Assembly (NCBI GenBank): GCA_013396635.1
Contig: WBMW01000442.1
Span: 509,329-573,328 of the forward strand
From: Penelope pileata
Lineage: Eukaryota > Chordata > Aves > Galliformes > Cracidae
Direction: 5' to 3'
DNA: 64,000 nucleotides
In this document: positions 24,371 through 36,200 of the stretch, in pieces
Layout: every line of letters starts with the position of its first letter
Position numbering within the stretch: position 1 is the first letter of the stretch
Made by a program: the position numbers and the translations under genes
The notes under the pieces: model-generated
What the model saw: the letters and a program-made list of their open reading frames with translations, nothing else
Database searches by the model: none
Told to the model about the DNA's origin: nothing

Positions 24371-27300
24371 AGTCTTGTGAGTTTGAATTTTTCAGTGCAT
24401 TCACAAATCCCGAAGGCTACAAAATGAAACCCATGTCTGAGTTTAGATCCTGTTACTTCTCTCCAACAGCTGAAGCCTTAGATTTGCCTATAGGTCAGGT
24501 TTCAGAAGCATTTGAGTTGTGCGTCTGTTGCAGACCTTTAGAGATGCACAACAAGCAGCCATGAGCCTGTATGGGATAATAAGGAGAAAGAAGTTTTCAT
24601 CCTTGGGTTGAGTTGTCTAAGAAAGAAAAAAATGATATGGAATCACTCTGGCCTGTTAACATTAGCAAGTAGTGTTGTTTGTTTTCTTTTAAACTCGATT
24701 CGTCTCAGAGGGGAACCAGGACTCTTCAGAACTGAGAGCAGCTCAATTTCCTGTAGCCGTTTTTGAAATGCATTTGCAGCAAAGCACTGGAGATGCAATG
24801 CACGCATCGTTCAGAACCAGGGAAATAAATGGTTAGTCTGATCCAGAGGGTTTTCTTTCTATATGCACTACTGAATATGGCTAAGGGATCTTCTGGGCAG
24901 ACAGACTATGGGACACAAATAAACTCAGTTTCTGCTGCTGTAGTTTTAGACCCACGTTGCCATGAAAAAATGTCAAAGGATTTAAGGATGATTTTCAGTT
25001 GGTTGCATGGTCTGAGCAGCACATGCCTGTGAGACTCCATAGTCTGAGCAGCGTAAACCAAGCATGTACTGTCATACCATAACTGTGCTACGCTGGGTAA
25101 CATATGCCACCTAACTCCTAGTGCCACCGTCTCAGAGATTGTCAGCAGACTTCTTTGACTACATAATTTCTGGCTTTTTGTGTCAATTTTCCTAGTAGGA
25201 GTGTAAAAGGAAGGTGGAGCCTTGTTCTACTGCCAATTATCATGGGGAGTTCTGTTTAATGAAGCATGTAAAGATAAGGAGTTGTGGTACTACTTTGAGT
25301 AAGTCCATTTTTTTCCTCCAAAATCTACTCAAGGAATAATTTCAAAAGATAAAAATGAATGTTAAAAAAGCTGGTATATTTTTTTAGTAGCTAAATCCTG
25401 TCTTAGGCACTTGGCTGAAGCATTCCTTCCTAATATTTATTTTATTTTTACAGAGCTCTGCTCTGTTTCTCTGAGGCGTGCACGGTCTCAGCCACACCAG
25501 CCTTCGGGTGGCTCCTGCCATCCATGAGCACAGCAGGTGTAGCCCTCTGGAGTCAGTGCTGTTGGAAAGCTGGGCAACTCGCTCATCTCTCTGATGACTG
25601 TTTCCTTTAAATGTCTGTCACGAAGTGTCTTTGAAGTCATCCAGCACATCATAATTACCCTCTCCTCGTTACACCTGAAGAGACTTGGCTGGCTTGCAAG
25701 CCTGAACTTAGAATTTTATTAAATAATTGAGCTATGCAAGCTGGGTTTTGGGATAGGTCTCCCATAGCCGCTCCGTTGACGTTTCTTTGTTTCGAATTTG
25801 CCTCATCTCATTACTGTCTGACTTACACAGGACAGCACAGGAGACTGTTCCATCTCATGCGCAACCAATCTCCTTCTTGGGTCTAAATAATCAATAGCTT
25901 CCTTCATACTTTTTTCGTTAGCATCAGAATTTCTCCAAATTCTACTCACGCTGTTCTTCAAATCCAAACAGTTCAGACTACAGCTACAGTTCAGATACTA
26001 CAGCTTTTAGGATTGTTACTGCAGGAAAGCACAGCATTTTCTTTAATATGTAAAAAGAAGACTCTGAGCTTGTTTTTTTGTGGTCAGAAAGGGGATGCAC
26101 CCTGGATTTCAGAAAGTCTTCTGCTATGCAATGGTGGCATCTAAACTATTGCAGAACTAAAACAGGATAGAGTTCCCTTTAACTGTCTAAATTTGGAGGT
26201 GGCCTGCAAATGCTAACAAAGGAGGACAGTTACCATCAACTGTTCTTTAATTATAGATCTGCTTGTTCACCTTCCCAAATCCTTCAAACCTTCCGAAAGG
26301 AAACAGGAGACATTTGAACTTGAGCACCACTGCAAACTTCAAAGGCACTATTTAAGATAGCTTTAAAAAAAAAAATCAATTCAATACATTTTCTCCCTAT
26401 GTGCAGAACATTTCATCAGTCAAAATACAAGCAGGAAGATCAGAAATCTTTAACAGACAAGGAAGCAAATATGTTGAACTAAAGAAACTGCTACCTTATC
26501 CAAGCTATTCAGTTCTGGTGTGCTCTTTAGTTCTCACAGGGCTACAGGTTTCCCAATTTTTCCCTAGGGATTTTGCATACATATTCTTTCTCTTTCTCCC
26601 TTTCTTATATTTTTTCTTGCTGTGGAAATAAATCTTCCCAGCACTATGGTTATGGGCAGTGCTCTCATCTGAGGAACAGTACATCTAAAAACCAAGGCAC
26701 CTTTTACTTACAAAGAAGCAACACTTTTATCCTTGTGGCCCCCAACATATTCATTTACAGATGACTCAAAGCACTCCAAAATCCCTCAGATTAAGAAAGT
26801 CTATAGCAAAAGCAAAGAATCCATGTTCAATTTTTAAAATGGCGTTACTGGGACATAGAAAAAGTAATCCTTCAGTCACTGGAGACTTGTACAGCTGTGG
26901 TGATGTGCCTGGAAGACCAGAAGCAACCAAGGGGGGACTGAGGTCATCTTGTATCCACTTCTTAAGCCCTAGAAGATGCAGAAGTATCTGTCAGGATTCA
27001 GCAAGTGACACTCTTTGCAGTTTCCTGGTTTTGGTGGTACCATCCCTGTACTGTGCATGATGTCCCCGCAGGGGGAATGGGGACTGACGAGACTCTCGGT
27101 GCCTGCAGCCACGTTCTATGTTGTGGCAAAGGGAGGTTGTGAGTCCCTGCATTCTGGAGTCAGGAAAACAAAGTGAAGTGTGGAGATGGACCCTACTGTT
27201 CGTCTCAGACCACTATGTTGACTTGGACCACCACAACAAAATTTGAAGCCCAATATCCAACATCAGAGTCTCGTCCGTGAAATCCAAAGAACTTGTTCTT

Positions 27301-28596
27301 CTCTTGTTGGGAAATGGTATTGGATGTAGCTTATGTCATGGGAATGCTAAATAACTGATACCATAACAAACACTCCAATACAGTGGATTTGTACTGGGAG
27401 AAGTTTATGCATGTCACCCCACTGTATGTTGTGTTTCACTCGTTTGTTTCTTTGTTGGTGCATTTCACCAGCAAAAGATAGTGTTTTGTGACCAGTGGAA
27501 AGATACTATATTTATTACCAATAAACCCAGGTTTAATTTCATAAGTGCTGGTGGTAAGGTCCTTTGTTGCACAGATTACTGGTTTGATAAGTAGATCACA
27601 GCAGCTCTTATCAAGATCTGTTTTGTAGAGTGGCACGCTGATTCCCTTGCAAATGTTTAGCTTTTGGAGAACAATTCTGCATGCAAACGGTGTAAATAGT
27701 TGTCCTAACTGAAAGTCTCTTCTTACAAGGCCTACAGTACAGTACCAGTGGAAAAAAAATGAAACATTTTAATTCCAAGGGTATAAAAATATATAGAAGA
27801 TCCTTTTATCTGGGAACTCAGGTGAAACTATATGTGCTGTATGTATATTATGTTCAGTAGTTTCATGATTGCTAAACTTAGAAATGTTTGCCTTAATGTG
27901 TTTTAATATGTTTTTAGAGAGGTACAGTGTAAACCACTCTACTCTAGTATTCTCTTGGAGTTTTTGAGGCCAGAGAAAGTATTAATTTCTTTAATGCAAT
28001 TGATTATATATTTTTCAGAGGAAAATGACATATGAATATGCAATACATCTAGACATGTAGAATCCTATAGTTTATATAGAAGAAAAATAATCACTAAGAT
28101 TCAAAGATCTTATTGTCATAAATAACAGATTTATTTTCTGAGGTTATCATCTGAGAGGGAGGTTCTGGGCTTCAGTGCCTAGCAGGGTGCACAGGGGAAA
28201 GGCATTAGCTGTAACTCAAAGAAGCTTTCTGATGCCATTGATTTATGGTGTCTCATACTGTCCTGCATGGCTACAATTTAAAATATGTTCACTTGATTGC
28301 ACCTCCAAACGCATATTTACTAATGAGTCTGTGAATCAAATAGTTGATGACTAATATCAGTGTGTTATAATAGCTTTGCTTTCTGAATTACTTTCAGCCT
28401 GAACCGTTCAAGATGGGAGTAAATCTTCTGAAAGCTGGGGGAGTAACCAGTAATTCAGACAACTATAAGAAACAGTTGAGCCTTGTCAACTAATTGGTTG
28501 AACTGATACCAGCCCCATTCCAAAACCAGGCTCATGCAACCACCCAAAGCAAAGGCATGCGTGGTCAAAAGGATTTCTTTGCTTGTTGTTTTTCAG
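24371..28596. other. Intergenic spacer; no gene seen
   Basis: AT-rich with no supported feature. The frame at 26761-27060 has no domain and no splice context. Confidence 0.5.
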
Positions 28597-28719
28597 AGGT
28601 TTGTACAACTGCGAAGAAAGGCAGAAAAGAAAGAGGAAGCATCAGGAAGGAAAGCAGGAAATCCAAGACTTCACGGAAAGAGTTGAAGCAAAGGTCTGAA
28701 ACAGAAGACTTAAGGCAAG
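28597..28719 (+). other. Exon-like segment A (Lys/Arg/Glu-rich)
   Basis: The acceptor is GTTGTTTTTCAG and the donor CAAG-GTACC, around 123 bases. Forty codons are open in one frame, starting VCTTAKKGRK and rich in Lys, Arg, Glu and Ser. The purine-rich composition recalls the tails of the LTR-like repeats and may explain the open frame. It does not join in frame to segment B. Confidence 0.2.
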
Positions 28720-29369
28720 GTACCATCATTAAAAGGTCTGAACAAAAAAAATCCTCTACAGCATTATTTCATGTTTATGGTGGCTGAGAAAGAGAAGGTT
28801 TATACATTCCTTGTAAGTAAATATGATTACCTTGAGAAATATCGCCAGTCTCTTCTAAATGTGCAATGCCAGGGTGCAAGTGTAGAGCAGTTCCCCAGTG
28901 AAAATGGGGTGCTATTCTTGGTGAAGCAAATTGGTGATGGTAGCAGGGCTTGTGCAAATGAAAATCAGACCTATTGCAAGTGATGAAACAGAATTTCAGA
29001 ATGACGGGGGAATGACCCTCAATTAGAGGGAAAATCCATGCTGAGTAAGTGGAGAAAAATATGAGTGAACTGGGAAAAACTTAGTTATTCAACATGGGGT
29101 AGCAATTTGTGTTTCGTAAACAACTGTTGCTTTTTATGAAGAGATGACCACGAAAGTACTAACATAATCACCAAAGACCAGAATATTTTGCATGAAGTTT
29201 TGAGCAGTTTGAGAGCTGTTACAGGCTAAAGAAAGGATTAAATGAACAAAGAAATCTGTTTCAGACATAAATTAGAAGTCATGGATCAGACTGCATGGCA
29301 GTCACTCAGATGAGTCACTCCTGTCACATGACAGGACACTCACTTTTCTTTCCTATTTGTTACTTGCAG

Positions 29370-29521
29370 GAGCCTGCTGAGGAGTTGCCATGTTGTCCCA
29401 ACTCAAATAGTTGTGTACACCTCAGCTGGTGAAACTCCACATTCTGTCAGCTTTGATGCAGACCTCGGATCATTTATTAGAGCAGCACACAGGAGAATGA
29501 AGCAAGTGTATGGAAACTCTG
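29370..29521 (+). other. Exon-like segment B
   Basis: A strong acceptor (TCCTATTTGTTACTTGCAG) and donor (CTCTG-GTAAGTTAG) bound 152 bases with 50 open codons, including VVPTQIVVYTSAGETP and RAAHRRMKQVYGNS. The residues look protein-like but match no family I can name. The open frame begins after one base and ends with one spare base. Confidence 0.28.
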
Positions 29522-30896
29522 GTAAGTTAGGGTCTGTTCAAAGAAATAAAATGAAATATAGGATACAACTGAGATAACTATTGTGAATGGGATTTCAGCT
29601 TGTCTGTATTTGGGAACTGTGGAATTCAAGGTTGCTAGAAGAATATTAAGTAATAAATGTCTGTAACGAAAAGTATTTCAACAAGAGCAGTAATATTTCT
29701 CAGAAGATTAAAAAAAGTTACATCCCAAAGCCATCTCCTTTGTATTGCTACATGGAGACTGAGCAAAGAAAAATTCTAAGAATGTTAATAAAATTGCTTT
29801 AAGTTGATGTGAAAATCATCACTTACTTAAGGTACTTAAAATGCCTTTGCATCTAACCAGTTATTTTCCTTTTGCCTCCCCCCTCCTTTTTTTCAGTGTC
29901 GGTATTCTAGACTTTGTTGGGTTGAACACTGAAACTGAGATAAGGATGTGTAGTTTGTGTGTTAAGCTAAACTTCATTGCATTTCCCTATGGAAGGTGCT
30001 TAGAATGATACCACTACAATGAGCGTGTGACACAGCTCAAAACAAGACAGGAGTAAGCAGTTTTGTCATTAAGGAAGTTCCTATATCACCGACAGCAATT
30101 ATTTGCTGTAGCGTTATAGCAGGCAGTTTGAGCATCTGTAAAAGAAAGGTAGAAGGGAAAAGAGATGAAAGGAAAATTTGGTAAAAACATAGAAAAGCGA
30201 GGGAAATGGTCAACACATCACATCCCCTTGAGAAAAGCTGGGAGTGAAGACAACGCTGGTAGAAAAGGGACTTGGGTCTGCTGTCAAGACGCCGTCTTTG
30301 CATCTCAGGAAGTAGGAGTTTGTCCACTCTCTGTAGACAGTCAGGTTTGCATCAAAAATACCCAATGAAGTCACTAGCCATTAGCTTTACAACAGCAGTT
30401 TTTGCAAGGGAGAAAGCTGAGACTGGATCGTGTCATTTTTGCGGATTGAGGTGAAGCAGGTCTGAAAGTATCCAAAAAGAAAAATGCCCTCCTCAAGCAC
30501 CAGAAATCAGACATAAGAAAAAATTCTCTCAATCTTCAGCCAGAGCTTATCTTTCCCTGCCAGTTGCCAACACTTTCCAATACTTACATCTTGTTCTTGA
30601 GGCTTGAGAGCTGTCAGGACTGCTTATGTCCCTATCTCTTTCCTGCCTGGTCAGCTTGTTCATGCCCCACCAGGAACCTGGAGGGAAATACAGAGCTGAG
30701 ATAGGGTAGCGCAGCGTGGTCAGTGCTGTGCTCCCAAAATGCCCCTGGCACTCAGGATGCAAAATGTAACTTCCTTCACTGATTAAACCAACTCAAATGA
30801 CACATTGAATTCTGCAATAGTTCGGAGCTTGTGTGGTTCACAGGTGAGTAAACAAATCAGAAAATCTAAATTCTTTTTTTTTTTTTTTTTTCCCAG

Positions 30897-31000
30897 CCTC
30901 TTTGTTTCTTTGCACAGATTCTTCTACTGGCTCCTGACGTAGAGGACATCATGCGGCTTGATGACTTCTTTGCAGATCCCATCGCTATTTTCACATAAAG
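30897..31000 (+). other. Exon-like segment C
   Basis: A run of about 20 T plus CCCAG forms an acceptor, with a second one at CTTTGCACAG (30917). The donor is ATAAAG-GTAAGA at 31001. From the second acceptor a frame reads ILLLAPDVEDIMRLDDFF and stops at TAA just before the donor. Joined to segment B through the first acceptor, the frame ends after about 13 residues. Coding status is unproven. Confidence 0.25.
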
Positions 31001-32875
31001 GTAAGAAAATTTGGGAGCATGGTCCACCATTACTTGTACATTTTTCAAACCAAGATCTATTCTGTATGCACCATATTATGTTATTCAACGTACATCATTT
31101 CAGTGTCTTTTTACATGTTTTTAGTAGGCAGATATAAATGAATCTTGATTCGTTATTCAAATAGTTTCTTTCATTGATGGAATATTACAGAAAAGATACA
31201 AAGGTGGAAGTAAAATGGAGTATAGTTTTTGATATGAAGACACCTTTAGGATTTTATCTTTATAGGAATGTACGCAGGGCTAAACCTAGGGCTACTAGGC
31301 TTAGTAAGCTCATCTTATGGATTCATTTTAAATCTCGTTCACAGTATTCTCCCCTTAGCTATGGAAGATTCCGCTACCTAGTTTTAGAAGATCCTACTGT
31401 TATTCAGTAAACAGGCCTCAGGAAGACCTCCATGATAATACATCTTTGAATGAGATTTTCACCTCTCTGTTGATGGCATTTTCCATTTAATGCCATATTC
31501 AGTTTACTGATCTTTTGTCCAATTCAGATTGAATGCTTATTTCAGCTTATCTTTTCTCCAGCTGTACTGTATCAGGGACTACTTCTAGGAATTTTAGAGC
31601 ACAAGGGCAGATCTTACTGCAATGATTATTTGTTCGTCAAACACATCTAAATCTTTCCATTGTTCTATGGTCTCTGGGATCTGAAAATTTCAAAGCTTAA
31701 CCCTTTGCTCGAAATTAACCTTGTAATGTGGACTCCCCTCAGCACTGTGAAAGTTATCTTCCAGAATATAAAGCCTATAAAAATGTACAAAAACATGTTT
31801 TTCTGTAGATTAAAACAAAACTCAAGCTCATTAATCCCTGTCTAGACTTACTGATTTCCATTTAGGACTACTTCATGAACACAACAGTCCTTTAAAAAGA
31901 AAGGAAAAGCAGAACATAGCCGCTACAGATTTGTGTGTCCAACATGACTTGGTATTTGTTTCCCCAAATAGTTAAAACATATTTAACCTTTAACTAGAAC
32001 TTCTTGTAGAAAACTTAGCTTAAAAAAAAAAAGTACCTGATAAAGATTCTCATCCCTAGTGCTGAATTTTTCCAGATCACAAGTTCAGTCAATACCACAA
32101 ACTCAGATTTCACACTGTATTTGAGTCCTAAATAGGGGAAGATTCATCAGATGGTAAACAGATAGATATTGCTAAAGCTTGGCCAACGCAAATGCCACTT
32201 TAACAACATTCATTGAATGATGAGATCAAGCGTCGTCTTCTTGTTTAATGAAGTAAATTCAGAAATAACCTACTAAATTGTAGATCTGTTGAAATGTTTA
32301 AAGTAGCTTACAATTCCAGGTTTCTGGAACGTTCATGAAAAAAGTATAACTGATAGTGATTGAACATTTAATAAAAATAAATATATGTTAGTTACAAAAT
32401 AAACCAATTTTCTGATTCCTGTATGCCATACAAATAGGAATGTTGCCTTTTATGAGTAACTGCCGGAAGAGCTGTGAAAGTGCTGGGCTTTCTTTGTAGA
32501 TGCAAAGTTGCTAAGCATAAAGTGTTCATACGATCTGCGAGGATGGGGTCACTTAGATAGTACTCTATGGCAAGTTAGAATGAAAATACTAGTGATTAAA
32601 TTTTTTTTTTTTTAAGAAAAAAATGTGAAAGCCATTGACAGAATTATTACATCAAACTAAATTACATTTGAATGTGCCTTATCTTACATCTCTTTTACCA
32701 GGGATAATAATTCTAAAATAGCTAAAAGCAAATGATGTACATTTGGTTATATTACATAGTGTATAAAAATGCCCGTGTTAATGCCTGCCATACAATCACA
32801 GCTGTTAGTTTCTTTTAGTAGCATTTTGAAGACTCTCGCTCACTTGCAGTTCCCATACAAGCTCCCCCCACCCCA
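31001..32875. other. FGF3 downstream flank
   Basis: AT-rich DNA that should hold the FGF3 3' untranslated region. ATTAAA signals on the minus strand at 32367-32372 (about 510 nt past the stop) and near 32245 are candidates. No other gene is seen. Confidence 0.5.
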
Positions 32876-33208
32876 TCAGCGTCCTCTCCTTCTTCGCTGG
32901 TTCTTACTGGGAGGCTTCAGGAGGCTCTCTCGGTATCTCACATTCGTGTGGAACAGTCGGACCATTTCATGGTCTTTGCTATCCAATACTCTGGGCAGAA
33001 AGAGAGAGGATTTCTGTGTCCTGCGAGTTTTGAAGCCCCTCCTGGGTCGTCCTTTCCCATTGACTGAGATGTACCAGAGCCTCTCTGCGCTGGCTTTGCG
33101 CTTCGTGCTGGCTCCGCTGGGCACAGTCCGGTACAGACGGGACGCGTAGGTGTTGTAGCCCAGCTCATGGATCCTCTCCACGAACTCACACTCTGTGTTA
33201 TAGTTCTC
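32876..33208 (-). CDS. FGF3: FGF3 exon 3, C-terminus and stop
   Basis: It begins after the acceptor CTTTCCAG with GAG-AAC-TAT in phase 0. It gives 110 codons and a TGA at 32876-32878. It holds the conserved Cys in TECEFVERIHELGYNTY, the heparin-binding region NGKGRPRRGFKTRRTQKSS, SLFLPRVLD, and a basic tail ending QRRRRGR. The tail basic cluster is similar to the nuclear-localising sequence described for mammalian FGF3. Confidence 0.98.
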   Translation of the reverse strand, partial: ENYNTECEFVERIHELGYNTYASRLYRTVPSGASTKRKASAERLWYISVNGKGRPRRGFKTRRTQKSSLFLPRVLDSKDHEMVRLFHTNVRYRESLLKPPSKNQRRRRGR

Positions 33209-36200
33209 CTGGAAAGCAAACACGACAGTGATTAAGGAAAACTATTCAGCCAACAGCTTTCTTCTGCCTCACCCAGATGGGACTAAAGTCATACACAAGG
33301 CTCTACTCAGCCGCAGGCAAAGGACGGGAACACGTGTGCTGCGGAAAGCTCGGTGCGTCACTACCAGAGGTGAGAGGAAGAGCGGAGTCTGAGCTGCTGT
33401 GCAGTGAGGACGGAGCTCCCTGTCACCAGCATGAGGACACCTTGGGGGCCACAGACAAACAGGCTGAAGAACAATTGGAAAACAAAAAATGGCATGGGGA
33501 TAGGAAGGAACAACTCTGCTGGATGTTCAGCTGTAAACTTAATTTATTTGTACTTACAAGCCTGTAAACAGGAGGGATGATTTGTTTGCTGCCTACCAAC
33601 CTCTGGTACCCATTAAAAAGGGAAAATCCTATGGTTTAATATGAAGTGTGACTCTTTAGTTGGTACGCAGTAGCTAGATGCGCCCGCAGTCCATTACATC
33701 CAATTTATTGCAGTGCTTTGAGCTGTAAATGCATTGTTCACAAAAAATTCTTTATTTCAGCATCACGAAATGAAAGCCCGCCTTGCCCACCTGTGCTCTT
33801 CCAAAGTGCTAAGCTGCTCCATTACTGCAAACTGTAAGGAGGAGCACGTGCCCATCCTGAGTGCTCACATTTTACGGGATCTGTCCAAACTTTCCAACTT
33901 CCCTCTCATTCTCAGCAGAGAGAAAGCAGTGCGAGAGCCTGGCTTGAGGAACGCCTTCCCCCTCTGTGGGAGCGGTACAAGCAGCGCAGATAAAGGACCT
34001 CCCACACTGCACATCTTCGTTTTTGTAACTGCAGAACCGTCTCTGCCGTATCTGTGTGATGAAGACTTCAGTGTCTAACACGTGTAAGGCACAGGGGCAG
34101 AGAGCTGCCACGCTCTCTGGAGGTTTTTCTTTAGAAGCGCCCCTCTGGAGGACACGCAGAGGGCACAGGTGACCGGGCTGGACCAGAAAAGCCATAGGCT
34201 CCATTAGCAACATGTCTTTAATGCTGTTCACTCACCAGAAATGCTGATAGGCATTTAACAAGATTTTAAAAGACTCCACATGTCTCAGTTTCACAGCCGT
34301 AAAACGGAAGTGCCCTTCCTTGCAAGGACAAGGTTTTCACATGCTGTGGTGCTGGAGCCCATGCAAGTGCCATATGTAGGTGGATTCCTGTAGCTATCTG
34401 CCTCAGATCTGGCTGCAGAGGGTTTATCACAGGGGATAAACCTTGAGGATTATCACAATCTACTAAGGGCACAAAGGAGTCCTGCAGACTCAACAAACTC
34501 GTTTTATTGACGGGGGGAAATTGGTGAACCAAAGGATAACTGAGTTATTCCAATACCTTTTTGTAGAGGCTCCCTCTCTCGTTATCTCCAAACAAGTCAT
34601 TCTTATCCCAAGCAGGGGACTTCCCAGCACAATAACATCCATGAAGTAGTTGGTCAGCTTCTCTAGGCAAGCAAACCCACGTTGTTTCCCCTGAGCTTAG
34701 CCTTCCCCCTTTGTTTGCGCCATGAAAAAAGCTTGAATGGAATAGCTGTTCCTGAATTGTGCCTCCAGCTCTGAAACAGCTCAAACTTGAACTGGAACGA
34801 CAGAAATGATCTTTTCTGGCTGTACAGGAACTTTCCACAGCTGATGTTCTTTGGAACACGACAGCTGAACAAGTTTGAGGATGGTGTGGTGCTCCTCAGG
34901 CTGCAGAGAGAAGTCTGAGAAAAAAGGCTATCCCTGGCTTTTCTCCACTCTAGGAGAGGATCTGTATGCTCTGAATTTGATCAGTCTCATTTTAATTCAG
35001 TTTAAACAATCTAAGGGAAAAGCATACCTATTTAGAACAAGAGATCAAGATGAAAAAGAACTGGAAAATTCATCCTTTGCATTCGTTTCTTTGGGGCAGA
35101 CTCTGGCTGATGAAGGAGCTCTGTTGAAAAATATGCCCATATGTAATGAGGATATTAGCTGGAGGCACAGCAGTTGTCAGCCCTAGCTCTGTCACAGCAG
35201 AACTAGTATGCCCCAATTCCACCTCAGCTGCACTTTCCTTTGCCAGAATTATTTGTTGCCTGATTCTCTGTACCAGCAAAGAGCCATCATGTTTACGCAG
35301 AGCCTCTTCAATTAATGGGCATCACATGAGAAGCATCACAGAAGCTGGGTCATAAACACTATCAGGATGACACTCTTGAGAAGTCTGAGCAGAAGACATT
35401 AAACCAGGGAGGCGGCTGAGCTGATTGTGTTACCTAGGTGCCTTCACAGGGAAAAGTCTCCTGTGTCCTGAGGATGTATTACACTGTTCAAATCAACAGA
35501 ATTACAGAAAGTGACTATCTGGCGGAAGGAAATTGCACAAGGCTGTATTTTACCCTCTTCAGATCTACTTTCCTACTGCAGGGTTCCTGGAGAAACTGTG
35601 AGGTGCGGTTGTTACACTGCAGCAGATCACAATGTTGCTGGGGATGTAATCAAAGACGCTGGCAGAAATTCAAGTAGATAGATAATGCGTATGGTATACG
35701 CAGTGCCTTGTACACCTTCGCACATCCCTGAGCATGAAGAAGTCTAAGCTGAAGAATTTTATTCACCAAGGGGAAATACTGGCTGGGCTGAAAAGGCAAG
35801 ACTCCCACTAACATCAGCAGAGCCTTGGAGGTCAGGATAAAAGTTAAAGGAGCACAATAAGGTATATATTTTCACCTTTATCTCCTTATGCCTTCTCATA
35901 CTTCCTTTCCTTGCTATAGCTCTGTGCTTTTCAATCCCTGTTAATTCCTTCACAGCCCAGCCAAATGCTCTGTGAGGAGGAACTCCCGCCCGTAGGTTGG
36001 TTTCCTGTAACAGAGATGCTCAATTGCTTCTGGATATTCTTCATCTGACATTTATACTCCCTGCCACTGTCCAAGACCCACAGTGAGTATAAATATCACA
36101 GCATTCTGCGCATAGATGGATATCCTGCACTGCCAAGGCTGGCTCTGGGGTCTTTATCAGTGCACAAAATTGCCCGGAACTTTGGCCATGTGAAATAGCT

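Noticed and set aside
28771..28983. 70-codon frame next to exon-like segment A
   Set aside because: No domain recognised, and an antisense frame of similar size overlaps it. It was left as part of the unexplained 28-31 kb cluster.
32769..33149. 126-codon plus-strand frame and 93-codon minus-strand frame
   Set aside because: They are shadows of FGF3 exon 3 in other frames.
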